From the NCBI GenBank assembly GCA_963765705.1, contig CAVXXJ010000002.1:124001-188000 (forward strand): 64,000 bases of DNA. The letters are read 5' to 3'. Each line of letters starts with the position of its first letter. Positions within the stretch are counted from its first letter, which is position 1. The DNA is from Gaiellasilicea sp963765705. GTDB lineage: Bacteria > Actinomycetota > Thermoleophilia > Gaiellales > Gaiellaceae. Under the pieces are notes generated by a model, which was given only the letters and a program-made list of their open reading frames with translations, did not search any database and was not told the origin of the DNA. This document shows positions 1 through 8,686 of this stretch, one piece after another. The position numbers were made by a program, and so were the translations under genes.

Positions 1-130
1 CGTTGCTGGCACCGATCCCGCCGCTACCGACCTTGCGGATGTCCTCGCCCTTCAGGAGCAGAACGAGCCAGTAGCCGAACGGCATCGACCCCAGCAGGTA
101 ACCGCCGAGGACGACAAGAGCCGCGGTCAT
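1..130 (-). CDS. plsY: Glycerol-3-phosphate acyltransferase PlsY, N-terminal part (runs off the window)
   Basis: The reverse strand reads about 43 codons from an ATG at 128-130 to the window edge. The start is a membrane segment followed by GSMPFGYWLVLL and DIRKVGSGGIGASN, which match the first transmembrane helix and the conserved serine/glycine-rich cytoplasmic loop of PlsY. PlsY is an inner-membrane enzyme that transfers an acyl group from acyl-phosphate to glycerol-3-phosphate, the first step of phospholipid synthesis. The ATG lies 4 bases after the stop of the superoxide-dismutase-like gene upstream, so the two are probably co-transcribed. Only the N-terminus is visible; the identification rests on this motif. 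Confidence 0.85.
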   Translation of the reverse strand, partial: MTAALVVLGGYLLGSMPFGYWLVLLLKGEDIRKVGSGGIGASN

Positions 131-134
131 CGTC

Positions 135-746
135 TTACTTCAGCGGGATCTGGTACTTCGAGACCCAATCGTTCACGACAGCCCAGTCCAGGTTGTTGAA
201 GAAAGCCTCGATATAGGCGCCGCGGTCGGTCTGGAAGTCGAGGAAGTACGCGTGCTCGTAGACGTCGAGGGCGACGAGCGGCGTCGCGTTCCAGATCGGG
301 AAGGTGTTCTGCGCGTCGCCGATGTAGTTGAAGAGGCGGCCTTCATCCCAGTCGTACGCCGTCCAGGCCCAGCCGCGGCCGGCCATCCCCGTTGCCTTCA
401 GATCCGCACGCCACGCCTCGCTCGAGCCGAAGTCGCGCTTGATCAGGTCGGCGATCGCACCCTTCGGGTCGCCGCCGTCGCCGCCGAGGTGCTCGAAGTA
501 GACCTCGTGGTTCTTGATCCCGCCGACCGCGAACGAGAGATCGACCTTCAGCGCGCGCAGCTCCGAGTAGATCTGGTTCGCAGCCCCGAGATCGGCGCCG
601 GCGAGCTTGCCGAGGATCTCGTTCCGCTTGTTCACGTAGCCCTGGTAGAGCTTGTAGTGGGCCTCGACCGAGGCGCGCGAGATGCCGTCGAGCTCCAGCA
701 GCGCCGGCTTCAGCTCGCGGGGCCTGATCTCCTCGTAACTCGACAT
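135..746 (-). CDS. Fe/Mn superoxide dismutase family protein, divergent paralogue
   Basis: This 203-residue protein has the alpha-hairpin and C-terminal domains of Fe/Mn superoxide dismutase, which converts superoxide to oxygen and peroxide. Candidate metal ligands are present: a His in EAHYKLYQGY, a His in IKNHEVYF, and Asp and His in LDVYEHAYF. It differs from the neighbouring paralogue in the first helix, where the usual HHxxHH is replaced by HYxxY, so the second-shell His is a Tyr and one residue is missing. The start ATG at 744-746 is preceded by a GAGAAGGAG ribosome site. The gene is divergent from the second dismutase (91 bases between starts) and 4 bases ahead of plsY. Metal preference and actual dismutase activity cannot be read from the sequence. 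Confidence 0.85.
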   Translation of the reverse strand: MSSYEEIRPRELKPALLELDGISRASVEAHYKLYQGYVNKRNEILGKLAGADLGAANQIYSELRALKVDLSFAVGGIKNHEVYFEHLGGDGGDPKGAIADLIKRDFGSSEAWRADLKATGMAGRGWAWTAYDWDEGRLFNYIGDAQNTFPIWNATPLVALDVYEHAYFLDFQTDRGAYIEAFFNNLDWAVVNDWVSKYQIPLK

Positions 747-836
747 CCGTACTCCTTCTCGTTCGACTGCGACTCGGCGGGAACGGCGCGGAGCATATCC
801 TTCCTCCTCGTCACCGAAGCCGAGAAGGAGCCGCGA

Positions 837-1451
<615 letters not shown>

Positions 1452-1460
1452 AGCCCGCGC

Positions 1461-1486
1461 GCGGGGCGCCGACCGCGGCGCCCCGC
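1461..1486 (+). terminator. Stem-loop downstream of sodA
   Basis: A perfect 10-base-pair GC-rich inverted repeat (arms 1461-1470 and 1477-1486, six-base loop) lies 9 bases after the sodA stop. There is no T-run, so it may be a GC-type terminator or simply an mRNA-stabilising hairpin. Confidence 0.5.
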
Positions 1487-1509
1487 CGTACGGGGCAGAA
1501 TCACCGGGA

Positions 1510-2172
1510 ATGACACGCGCCCTCCTCACCGGCGGAACGGGCAAGCTCGGCGCGGGGATCGCGACGCGCCTGCGCGCCGAGGGCTGGCAGCTGCTCGCCG
1601 CCGGCACCCGGGACGGAGACGTCGCGCGAGCCGCCGATGCGCAGGCGCTCGTGGAGCGCGCGGTCGCGGAGCTCGGCGGGCTCGACGTCGTCGTCAACGG
1701 CGCCTCGGCCGGGTTCGAGCCGAATCGGTTCGAGGAGGTGTCCGAGGCGGAGCTCGACGCTGCGCTCGGCGCGACGGTGAAGGGAAGCTTCCTTGTCACG
1801 CAGGCCGCGGCGCCGCACCTGCGCTCCACGCGCGGGCTCGTCGTCATGATCGAGGACGTCGCCGCCTATCAGCCGTGGCCCTTGTTCGCAGCGCACTGCG
1901 CGGCGAAGGCGGCGCAGGCGATGCTGACCCGCGTGCTCGCCCGCGCCCTGGCGCCGGAGGTGCGCGTCTGTGGCATCGCGCCGGGACCGGTCGCCATCGA
2001 GCCCGGCCAGGAGGAGCGCCGTGCCGCCGAGACGGTGCTCGGCCGGGTCGGCTCCGCCGACGACGTGGCCGGTGCGATCCTCTATCTCGCCGGCGCAGAG
2101 TTCGTCACCGGAGAGACGATCGCGGTCGACGGCGGCCGTCTGCTCCAATCCGGCAGGTCGAGCAGTGCGTAG
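1510..2172 (+). CDS. Short-chain dehydrogenase/reductase-fold protein with degenerate active site
   Basis: The 220-residue protein has the Rossmann fold of the SDR family: LLTGGTGKLGAGIA for the nucleotide-binding turn, VVVNGASAG for the NNAG region and IAPGPVAIEPG near the C-terminal lobe. The usual catalytic residues are not there. The serine position in the strand before the active site reads IEDVAAY, and the YxxxK motif reads HCAAK, so Tyr is His while Lys is kept. It may be a reductase with altered chemistry (pteridine-reductase-like proteins are the nearest I can name) or a binding protein. It starts at ATG 1510 without a clear ribosome site, and its TAG stop sits inside the presumed -10 box of the sigma gene. 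Confidence 0.75.
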   Translation: MTRALLTGGTGKLGAGIATRLRAEGWQLLAAGTRDGDVARAADAQALVERAVAELGGLDVVVNGASAGFEPNRFEEVSEAELDAALGATVKGSFLVTQAAAPHLRSTRGLVVMIEDVAAYQPWPLFAAHCAAKAAQAMLTRVLARALAPEVRVCGIAPGPVAIEPGQEERRAAETVLGRVGSADDVAGAILYLAGAEFVTGETIAVDGGRLLQSGRSSSA

Positions 2173-2175
2173 GAC
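2170..2175 (+). promoter_or_regulatory. Possible -10 element (TAGGAC) six bases before the sigma-factor ATG
   Basis: TAGGAC followed by six bases and ATG 2182 fits the leaderless geometry seen repeatedly in this window. The last base departs from the TANNNT pattern, so this is one of the weaker examples. Its TAG is the stop codon of the upstream SDR gene. Confidence 0.3.
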
Positions 2176-2181
2176 CTCCGC

Positions 2182-2796
2182 ATGGGCACGGTGCTAGCCA
2201 TCGCCCCCGCGGAGTTGCCACGCGCCCCCGATGTAGTAAGCATCAGCAGGGTGCCTAACGTGGAGCCGACGGACGGTGAACTGATCGAGCGCGTCGGCGA
2301 CGGCGATCGCGACGCGTTCGAGGAGCTGTACCGCCGCTACACGAGGCCGGTCCTCGGGCTGGCATTGCGCCGACTCGGCGACCGCGGACGCGCCGAAGAC
2401 GCGCTCCAGGAAGCGTTCGCGGCGATCTGGCGCTCGGCCTCGAGCTACGACTCCTCGCGCGGACAGGGCGGCGCGTGGCTCTACACCGTGGCGCGGAACG
2501 CGATCGTCGACGGGGTGCGCAAGCGGCCGGAGCCGCCGATGGACGCACCCGAAAGGCCGTCACCCGAAGGCGGACCGGACGAGCGCGCCGAGGCGTCGTG
2601 GCTCAGCTGGAGGGTGCACCGGGCGATCGAGCAGCTGCCCGAGCACGAGCGTCCGGTGATCGAGCTCGCCTACTGGGGCGGGCTCTCGCAGAGCGAGATC
2701 TCGACGTTTCTCGACGTGCCGCTCGGAACGGTCAAGACACGGACCCGTAGCGCGCTCGCGCGCCTCGCCGACCTGCTCGAGGAGGAGTTGCGATGA
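2182..2796 (+). CDS. ECF-type RNA polymerase sigma factor
   Basis: The 204-residue protein has sigma-70 region 2 (DAFEELYRRYTRPVLGLALR and AEDALQEAFAAIWR) and region 4 (LPEHERPVIELAYWGGLSQSEI with a helix-turn-helix ending GTVKTRTRSALARL). It should direct RNA polymerase to stress promoters and be held inactive by the next gene's product, with which it overlaps by four bases (ATGA). The annotated ATG gives a 30-residue extension not typical of the family. GTG codons at 2251 or 2263 (VEPTDGELIERV) would give a more usual N-terminus, so the start is uncertain. Target promoters and the stimulus cannot be inferred. Confidence 0.9.
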   Translation: MGTVLAIAPAELPRAPDVVSISRVPNVEPTDGELIERVGDGDRDAFEELYRRYTRPVLGLALRRLGDRGRAEDALQEAFAAIWRSASSYDSSRGQGGAWLYTVARNAIVDGVRKRPEPPMDAPERPSPEGGPDERAEASWLSWRVHRAIEQLPEHERPVIELAYWGGLSQSEISTFLDVPLGTVKTRTRSALARLADLLEEELR

Positions 2797-3365
2797 GCGA
2801 CCGCTTCGACGAGCTCGTCGGCGACATCGCAGACCCCGAGGAGCGGGAGCGGCTTCGTCGCGTGCACGAGCTGCTGCTCTCGGTCGAGGCGCCGCCCGAG
2901 CTGCCCACCGCGGGCGATCCCGCACCGGTCGTCGTGCTCCCGCAACGGCGCCGGTACGCAGTGGCGCTGATCGCGGCGGCGCTCGCCGCGGCGGCGTTCG
3001 GCGCCGGTTGGCTCGGCGGCGCGCGCAGCGACGATGTCGCGGCGGAGCGCGTGATCGCGATGGCGGGCGTCAACGAAGGCCGCGGCGCCTCTGCCTCGAT
3101 CAAGCTCCTGCCGCAGGACGCGGAGGAGAACGGGAACTGGCCGATGGTCGTCCGCCTGCGCGGGCTCGAGGCGAGCAAGGACCGGACCGACTACTACGAG
3201 CTCTGGCTGACGAAGGGCGGCAAGCCGGTCGACTCCTGCGGTCGCTTCACGGTCCACTCCGGCCTGACGACGGTGACGCTCAGCGTTCCGTACGGGCTGC
3301 GCCGCTACGACGGCTGGGTGGTCACACGCCGCGGCTCGGACGAGATCCTGCTCACGACGACTTAG
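2793..3365 (+). CDS. Membrane-anchored anti-sigma factor
   Basis: The 190-residue protein has a short acidic N-terminal cytoplasmic part, one transmembrane segment at about residues 54-73 (AVALIAAALAAAAFGAGWLG) and an external C-terminal domain of the anti-sigma-K (RskA-like) type. It overlaps the sigma gene by four bases, so the pair is translationally coupled, as expected for an antagonist of its own sigma factor. No zinc-finger HxxxCxxC motif is visible in the N-terminus. The 3' end overlaps the convergent VOC gene by 14 bases. Confidence 0.8.
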   Translation: MSDRFDELVGDIADPEERERLRRVHELLLSVEAPPELPTAGDPAPVVVLPQRRRYAVALIAAALAAAAFGAGWLGGARSDDVAAERVIAMAGVNEGRGASASIKLLPQDAEENGNWPMVVRLRGLEASKDRTDYYELWLTKGGKPVDSCGRFTVHSGLTTVTLSVPYGLRRYDGWVVTRRGSDEILLTTT

Positions 3366-3729
3366 CCTGCCCTTCCGTCGGCTGCCAGAGCTCGAAGCGG
3401 TTTCCCTCCGGATCGACCGCCCAGCCGAAGCGACCGAACTCGAGCTCCTCCACCTGCTCGTCGACCTCGGCGCCCGCAGCCCGGAGCTGGGCGAGCATGG
3501 CGTCGAGATCTTGGACGCGGTAGTTGACCATCGCCTGCTGAGCCTGCGGCCAGTAGTCGGTGTCGCCGGCGAAGATCGACCAGACGGTCGTGTCGCCGCT
3601 CTCGGCCTGGAACGCGAAGCCTCCCCACTCCTCGACCGCGATGCCGAGGTTGGCGGCGTACCAGGCACGCAGCGACTCGGAGCCGCCGCCCCGGAGAAAG
3701 ACGCCGCCGATCCCGGTGACCCGCTCCAC
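3352..3729 (-). CDS. VOC (glyoxalase/bleomycin-resistance fold) protein
   Basis: A single vicinal-oxygen-chelate domain of about 125 residues: an ITGIGGVFLRG-like first strand, AWYAANLGI, and a C-terminal WAVDPEGNRFELWQP motif containing the usual glutamate ligand. VOC proteins bind a metal and act on small electrophiles, or serve as antibiotic-binding proteins; the substrate cannot be told. I chose the GTG at 3727-3729, directly after the thyX stop (3734-3736). A longer in-frame reading up to 3819 overlaps thyX and has thyX-like shadow composition. Likely co-transcribed with thyX. Confidence 0.75.
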   Translation of the reverse strand: MERVTGIGGVFLRGGGSESLRAWYAANLGIAVEEWGGFAFQAESGDTTVWSIFAGDTDYWPQAQQAMVNYRVQDLDAMLAQLRAAGAEVDEQVEELEFGRFGWAVDPEGNRFELWQPTEGQAKSS

Positions 3730-3733
3730 TTGC

Positions 3734-4441
3734 TCAGGGAGCCGTGCGGTCGTTCGCGACGAACGCGGCATGCGTGATCGGCATCCGCTCCGCCAGGAAC
3801 TGCTCGCACGCCTCGGCATAGCGCCTGATCTCGCGCTGGGCGGTGTCGGCGGCTCGCAGCGAGACGAAATTCATCAGCGCCCGGGCGTTCACGGTCCAGT
3901 AGAACTCGGTGTAGGCGCCGACCGGCAGCACCGATCGCGCCAGCTCCCGCGCGACCCCTTCCTCGACGAGCCGCGTATAGGTGGCGTACGCGAGGTCGTA
4001 GACCGCCTTGAGCTCCTCGCGCGTGCGTTCGGCGAGCTCGGGATCGACGGGCTCGAACGAGTAGGAGCCCGGCTTGCCCACCTGGCTGCGCACATCGTCG
4101 GCCTCGGGCACGTAGAAGTCGTCGGTCGCCTTCGCGTACCGCATCGAGAACTCGTTGAAGGAGCCGATCCGGTGCCGGAACCATTCGCGCGCGACGAAGA
4201 TCGGGCAGCGGATGTGGAAGCGGAAGGAGTTGTGCTCGAAGGGCGTCCCGTGCCGGTCGCGCATCAGGAAGCGAATCAGGCCGGCATCGGCGTCGTCGAC
4301 CTCGTCGCGGCGCCGGGCGAAGCTGACGCGGGCGGCGTTGACGACGGAGAGGTCGTCGGCCATTGCCGCGTCGAGGCGGACGAAACCGTGGTCGAGGACG
4401 GGTATTGAGCTGTCGGGTATCACTTCGGTGGTGACGGCCAT
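3734..4441 (-). CDS. thyX: FAD-dependent thymidylate synthase ThyX
   Basis: ThyX makes dTMP from dUMP using methylenetetrahydrofolate, NADPH and FAD. The 235-residue protein carries the diagnostic RHRx7S signature as FRHRIGSFNEFSMRY at about residues 85-100, together with HGTPFEHNSF and the C-terminal ARALMNFVSLR helix with conserved arginines. No classical ThyA is seen in the window. The start ATG at 4439-4441 has no strong ribosome site; TAGCCT ten bases upstream could be a -10 box giving a near-leaderless mRNA. Folate genes (fhs and a cyclodeaminase) lie 2.5 kb away. Confidence 0.95.
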   Translation of the reverse strand: MAVTTEVIPDSSIPVLDHGFVRLDAAMADDLSVVNAARVSFARRRDEVDDADAGLIRFLMRDRHGTPFEHNSFRFHIRCPIFVAREWFRHRIGSFNEFSMRYAKATDDFYVPEADDVRSQVGKPGSYSFEPVDPELAERTREELKAVYDLAYATYTRLVEEGVARELARSVLPVGAYTEFYWTVNARALMNFVSLRAADTAQREIRRYAEACEQFLAERMPITHAAFVANDRTAP

Positions 4442-4476
4442 CAGGGATTCGAGGCTAGCGCGGTCCCCGGACGGTA

Positions 4477-5104
4477 ATGGCTGACGCCTGGATCGGCTCG
4501 TCGGGCTGGTCGTATCCCACTTGGCGACCCGACTTCTATCCGGCCGGGCTCGCGCCCGAGGAGTTCCTCTCCTTCTACGCGGAGCACCTGCCGTCGGTCG
4601 AGCTGAACTCGACGGGCTACCGGTTGCCGTCGGAGGAGCAGTTCGAGCGCTGGTCGGCGCAGGTGCCGGACGGCTTCCGCTTCGCGGTCAAGATGCCGCC
4701 GCGGGCGCTGCGGTCGCTCGGGACGTTCGAGGAGCGCGTGCGGAGGCTCGGCGACCGGCTCGGGCCGGTGCGCGTCGTGGTCGAGAGCCCGCGCGACGAC
4801 GGGCTCCTCGCACTGCTGCTCGGCTCGACTGGAGCTCCCGCTCGCGCTCGATCTGCGCGATCCGAGCTGGGACGGCGCCGAGGTCGCGCCGGCGGTGCGG
4901 GTGAACGATTGGGAGGCGGAAGGGCCGTTCCGCTACCTCCGCTTCCGCGAGCCGCCCTACTCCGAGCAGCAGCTCGAGGCGCTGGCGGAGCGGATCAAAC
5001 CGCTCCTCACGGCCGGAATCGAGGTCTTCGCGTACTTCCAGCACGAGGACGCGCCGGACGCTCCACAAGACGCAAAAGTGCTGCTCTCGCGCATTCGAGC
5101 CTAA
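4477..5104 (+). pseudogene. DUF72 family protein, one frameshift as sequenced
   Basis: The first frame reads GSSGWSYPTWRPDFYP, VELNSTGYRLPSEEQFERW and GFRFAVKMP, which are typical of DUF72 (a TIM-barrel-like family of unknown function, YecE-like). Near 4830-4850 the homology moves to another frame, which gives LALDLRDPSWDG, FRYLRFREPPYSEQQL and FAYFQHEDAPDAPQDAKVL up to the stop at 5102-5104. Both halves are well conserved, so the break is recent or a sequencing error. The joined product of about 209 residues is shorter than the usual 240-280, and the middle of the barrel looks shortened. The function is unknown. Confidence 0.7.
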
Positions 5105-5200
5105 TTGCGGCTACACTTCGTTTGTTATTTAGAGCGCGTACGACGGTGCCCCCGCACCTCTCTTACCGTTCGTGATCAATCGGTAGGGAGGTGTATTTAC

Positions 5201-5404
5201 ATGGCAGCAGGAACAGTGAAGTGGTTCGACGATGCGAAGGGCTACGGCTTCATCGCACCGGAGGACGGCGGGAAGGATCTCTTCGTCCACCACTCCGGCA
5301 TCGGCGGCGACGGTTTCAAGTCGCTCGCTGAAGGCGCAAAGGTCGAGTTCGAGGCCCGCGAGGGTCAGAAGGGCCCGGAGGCGTTCAACGTCGTTCTGGT
5401 CTAG
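5201..5404 (+). CDS. cspA: Cold-shock domain protein
   Basis: A 67-residue single cold-shock domain with RNP1 KGYGFI and RNP2 DLFVHHS, starting GTVKWFDDAKGYG. Such proteins bind single-stranded RNA/DNA and act as RNA chaperones in cold shock or growth. The ATG at 5201 has a strong GTAGGGAGG ribosome site. About 95 bases of AT-richer sequence precede it (5105-5200), consistent with the long 5' leader common for csp genes. The initiation-factor-1 gene follows after 10 bases, an arrangement that suggests joint expression of translation factors. Confidence 0.95.
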   Translation: MAAGTVKWFDDAKGYGFIAPEDGGKDLFVHHSGIGGDGFKSLAEGAKVEFEAREGQKGPEAFNVVLV

Positions 5405-5414
5405 GGAGGAAGTC

Positions 5415-5636
5415 ATCGCCGAAAAGGAAGAGAAGATCGAGCTGGAAGGCGAGGTCGTGGAGGCGTTTCGCAGCGGGATGTTTCGCATCGCGCTCGACAA
5501 CGGCCACGAGACGCTCGGCTACACAGCCGGGAAGATGCGGCGCTACCGCATCAAGGTCTTCCCCGGCGATCGGATCAAGGTCGAGCTTTCACCGTACGAC
5601 CTGACCCGCGGGCGGATCGTCTACCGACACCGGTAG
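5415..5636 (+). CDS. infA: Translation initiation factor IF-1, apparently with an ATC start codon
   Basis: The reading frame encodes a full IF-1 OB-fold: KIELEGEVVEAF, FRIALDNGHETLGYTAGKMR, IKVFPGDRIKVELSPYDLTR and GRIVYRHR, about 73 residues. No ATG, GTG or TTG exists at the expected position. A GGGAGGA ribosome site (5404-5410) is followed four bases later by ATC (5415-5417), and translation from there gives (M)AEKEEKIELEGE, matching the usual IF-1 N-terminus. The only in-frame ATG (about 5480) would remove the first strand. The start is therefore ATC, or an ATG with a base error. The gene lies directly downstream of cspA. Confidence 0.88.
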   Translation: MAEKEEKIELEGEVVEAFRSGMFRIALDNGHETLGYTAGKMRRYRIKVFPGDRIKVELSPYDLTRGRIVYRHR

Positions 5637-5701
5637 GCGGTCCGCCCTCTCAATCTCGTTTCGCATCGTGACCGCGCGGGGATTCCCGCGTCGTGCGCAC
5701 G

Positions 5702-5773
5702 ATGTACACGCTGTACTGGCTCGTCATCGTCGCGGCTGTCGTCGCGTTCACGCTGACCGGCCTGCACGGATGA
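5702..5773 (+). CDS. Small membrane peptide (23 residues)
   Basis: ATG 5702 opens a 23-residue peptide that is almost entirely one hydrophobic helix (LYWLVIVAAVVAFTLTGL). Its TGA overlaps the ATG of the following membrane-protein gene (ATGA), which argues for translational coupling. No family is recognised. It could also be an incidental reading frame, so confidence is limited. Confidence 0.4.
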   Translation: MYTLYWLVIVAAVVAFTLTGLHG

Positions 5774-6450
5774 AGCGGTTCATCCGCGAGAACGGGCTCG
5801 CCCTCTTCTTCTTCGGCATCTTCGCGCTCACGCTCGTCGCGCATGTCGTTCGCGGGCCGGAACGCGTACAACGCGATCCAGGCCGAGCACGGCGACCCCC
5901 AGCTCACCTGGTGGTCGCTACGTGACCTCGACCGACTTCGGCGGCTCGGTGATGGAGAACTGGCAGTCGGAGTTCCTCCAGTTCTCCCTCTTCATCCTGG
6001 CGACGATCTGGCTCGTCCAGAAGGGCTCGAACGAGTCGAAGGTGATCGAGGACGATGGGGCTCGAGTCGAAGACGCAGCAGGAGATCGGCCGCAACGCGC
6101 CGCGCGAACGCCCGCGCTGGGCGCAGGTTCGACGACTGGCGGACGCGGATCTACGAGAACTCGCTCCTGCTCGCGATGACGGCGATCTTCTTCGCGACGT
6201 GGCTCGCGCAGTCGCTGAACAACTGGCGCGAGTTCAACGCCGAGGCACGGCGAGCACGGCGGACACGCCGTCGGCTGGACCGCGTACCTCTGCAACGCAG
6301 ACTTCTGGGAGCGGACGCTCGCAGAACTGGCAATCCGAGTTCCTCGCCGTCGGGACGATGGTGGTGTTCACGATCTACCTGCGCCAGCGCGGCTCACCGG
6401 AGTCGAAGCCGGTCGGCGCGCCGCACGAGGAGACCGGATCGTCCGGATAG
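5770..6450 (+). pseudogene. DUF6766-type membrane protein, multiply frameshifted as sequenced
   Basis: Successive frames give pieces of one protein. MKRFIRENGLALFFFGIFAL is the first transmembrane segment. Next come GRNAYNAIQAEHGDPQLTWW and then MENWQSEFLQFSLFILATIW followed by QKGSNESK. After a basic linker there is a second copy of the same pattern: a membrane segment near SLLLAMTAIFFATWLAQSL, then NWQSEFLAVGTMVVFTIYL and RQRGSPESK, and the stop at 6448-6450. This duplicated layout with the ENWQSEFLQ motif is the DUF6766 family as I recall it; its function is unknown. At least four single-base shifts occur in about 680 bases while the protein motifs stay sharp, which points to sequence errors more than to decay. 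Confidence 0.6.
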
Positions 6451-6486
6451 GACGTGTCCCAGGGACAGTCCCTAGGACATGTCCCT
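6450..6486. repeat. REP-like nested palindrome, copy A
   Basis: Tripartite palindrome: arm GGACGTGTCC, centre AGGGACAGTCCCT (itself a palindrome around one A), and arm GGACATGTCCC. It matches copy B at 9900-9938 with two or three differences. It lies in the convergent space between the DUF6766 gene and the cyclodeaminase, and its GGACATGTCC arm encodes the last residues and stop of the latter. It is associated by sequence with the Y1-type transposase gene at 9984. Confidence 0.75.
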
Positions 6487-7018
6487 CGCGGACGCTTGCT
6501 GAGCTGCGCGCGCCGCGCGCTCGGCCAGCGCGCGCGCGTGCTCGACGCGCTCGTCGCTCGGCCGGGCGTTGATCGCGACGAGCCGCGCTCCGATCGAGGC
6601 AGCCGCCGCGGCGAGGTCGCCGCCGGCGGCGGCGTCGCCGCTGACGTTCGGGTTGCCGTCCGCCGCGACGAGCGCCGCGAGCTCCGCCACCTCGGCGGCG
6701 AGCTCGCGAGCTCGAACGGGATCGACAACGATCCGCTCCAGGTTCTCATCCGACCGATCGGCCATGAACGCGCCGTAGGCCTCTGCGTCGGCGTCCGCGA
6801 GCGGCTCGACGCGCGCGCGCAACTCCTCCGCGCGTCCGACGATCTCGGCACGCCGCTCCCACGTCCTCCGGAGCGAACCGGGCCGCCATCGCGGTCAGGC
6901 CGGCCGCAAGCGCGGCGACGACCGCGGCGACGGCGCCGCCGCCCGGCGCAGGCGTCCGCGCCGGCACCGCGTCGAGAAACTCCTTGACGCGCGCGTCGAG
7001 GAAGCTAGAAGAGCCCAA
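6472..7018 (-). pseudogene. Formiminotetrahydrofolate cyclodeaminase-like protein, one frameshift as sequenced
   Basis: The N-terminal piece reads LDARVKEFLDAVPARTPAPG followed by GGAVAAVVAALAAGL, the glycine-rich start of the FTCD-C/methenyl-THF cyclohydrolase family. After a shift near 6830-6870 the frame continues with LADADAEAYGAFM and a long helical C-terminus containing GNPNVSGDAAAGG. The family cyclises formimino-THF or hydrolyses methenyl-THF, consistent with its place directly after the formate-THF ligase gene. The likely start is a TTG (7016-7018) overlapping the fhs stop. The stop (6472-6474) falls inside a REP-like palindrome. Confidence 0.7.
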
Positions 7019-8674
7019 CCGTGCGGCCGTCCTCGTCGATGTCGACGTTGAACGCGGCCGGCGTGCGCGCCGAGCCCGGGCATCGTCTGCATCGTGCCGC
7101 AGAGCGCCACCAGCCAGCCCGCACCCGTGTACGCGCGGACATCGCGGACGGTCAGCTCGAAGCCCGTCGGAGCGTTCGCGAGCTGCGGGTCGTGCGAGAG
7201 GGAGAGATGGGTCTTCGCCATGCAGATCGGCAGCCGGTCGAGGCCGCCGGCGGCGTACTGCTTGATCTTGTCCTTCGCGGTCTGGAGGAAGACGACGCCG
7301 GCGGCGCCGTAGACCCGCGTCGCGATCGACTCGATCTTCGCCTCGATCGGCGCGTCGATCGGGTAGGTGAACTCGAACTGCGTTCGGATGGTCGGCGGCG
7401 TCGACGACCGCCTCGGCCAGCGCCGCCGCCCCCTCCCCGCCGCGCTCGAACGCCTCGTTCAGCTCGGCCGCGTGCGCGCCGTGCTCGAGCGCCAGCCGCC
7501 GGACGAGCGCGACCTCCTCATCGGTGTCGCCGGGGAACCGGTTCACCGCGACGACCGCGCGCAGGCCGAACTCGGCGACGATCTCGAGGTGACGCCGGAG
7601 ATTGGCGGCGCCGCGCTCGATCGCGTCGAGGCCGCCGTCGGGGTCACCGCCGTGGTGCTTGAGCGCCTTCGCCGTCGCGACCAGCACGACCGCGCTCGGG
7701 CTGAGGCCGCCCGCGCGGCAGACGATGTTGAGGAACTTCTCCATCCCCATGTCGGCGCCGAAGCCCGACTCGGTGACGACGTAGTCGCCGAGCTTGAGAG
7801 CGACGAGGTCGGCCACGAGCGAGTTGTTGCCGTGCGCGATGTTCGCGAACGGGCCGCAGTGGACGAGCGCCGGCTGGCCCTCGAGCGTCTGGACGAGATT
7901 CGGCTTCAGCGCGTCCTTCAGCAGCACGGCCATCGCGCCGGCCGCCCGCAGCTGCTCGGCGAGCACCGGCTCGCCGTCGAACGTGTAGGCGACCGTGATC
8001 GCACCGAGCCGCTCGCGCAGGTCGTGCAGGTCGCGCGCGACCGCGACGATCGCCATCACCTCGGAGGCGGCGGTGATGTCGAAGCCCGACTCCCGCGCGT
8101 AGCCGTTCGCGCGCCCGCCGACGCCGACGACGATGCTGCGGAGGGCGCGGTCGTTGATGTCGACGCAGCGGCGCCAGCCGACCGAGAGCGGATCGATCCC
8201 GAGCGCGTTCCCGTGCAGGATGTGCGCCTCGAGCATGGCGGCGAGGAGATTGTTCGCGGCGCCGATCGCGTGGATGTCGCCGGTGAAGTGCAGGTTCAGG
8301 TCCTCCATCGGCACGACCTGCGCATAGCCGCCGCCGGCCGCGCCGCCCTTGATCCCGAACACGGGCCCGAGCGACGCCTCGCGCAGGCAGAGCACCGGGT
8401 TGCGGCCGATGTGACCGAGTCCTTGCGTCAGCGAGACCGACGTCGTCGTCTTGCCCTCACCCGCCTTCGTCGGCGTGATCGCGGTCACGCAGATGAGCTT
8501 GCCGTCGGCGGTTTCCCGGAGCCGGTCGAGGACGGAGAGGTCGATCTTCGCCTTCGTCCGCCCGTACGGCTCGACCTCGTGCGGCTCCAGCCCGGCGGCG
8601 GCGGCGATCTCCTCGATCGGGCGCAGGCTCGCGGTCTGCGCGATCTCGAGGCTCGAGGGCATCTCCGTCCGCAC
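7005..8674 (-). CDS. fhs: Formate--tetrahydrofolate ligase (two frameshifts near the 3' end as sequenced)
   Basis: Fhs joins formate to THF with ATP, giving 10-formyl-THF. About 430 residues are intact in one frame from the start: the P-loop TPTKAGEGKTTTSVSL, then LREASLGPVFGIKGGAAGGG, MEDLNLHFTGDIHAI and NIVCRAGGLSPSAVVLVAT. Near 7383 the homology shifts to a frame reading TYPIDAPIEAKIESIATRVY, then MAKTHLSLSHDPQL. Near 7085 it shifts again to end NVDIDEDGRTVGLF at the TAG 7005-7007. Joined, the protein is about 555 residues, normal for the family. The GTG start (8672-8674) lies six bases after a TAGGCT -10 box; an internal ATG (MPSSLE) is the alternative. It is followed by the cyclodeaminase gene. 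Confidence 0.88.
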
Positions 8675-8680
8675 GAGCGC

Positions 8681-8686
8681 AGCCTA
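8681..8686 (-). promoter_or_regulatory. -10 element TAGGCT for leaderless fhs mRNA
   Basis: On the minus strand TAGGCT is followed by six bases and the GTG start of fhs, with no Shine-Dalgarno sequence. Its TAG is also the stop codon of the upstream kynureninase-like gene. Confidence 0.5.
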
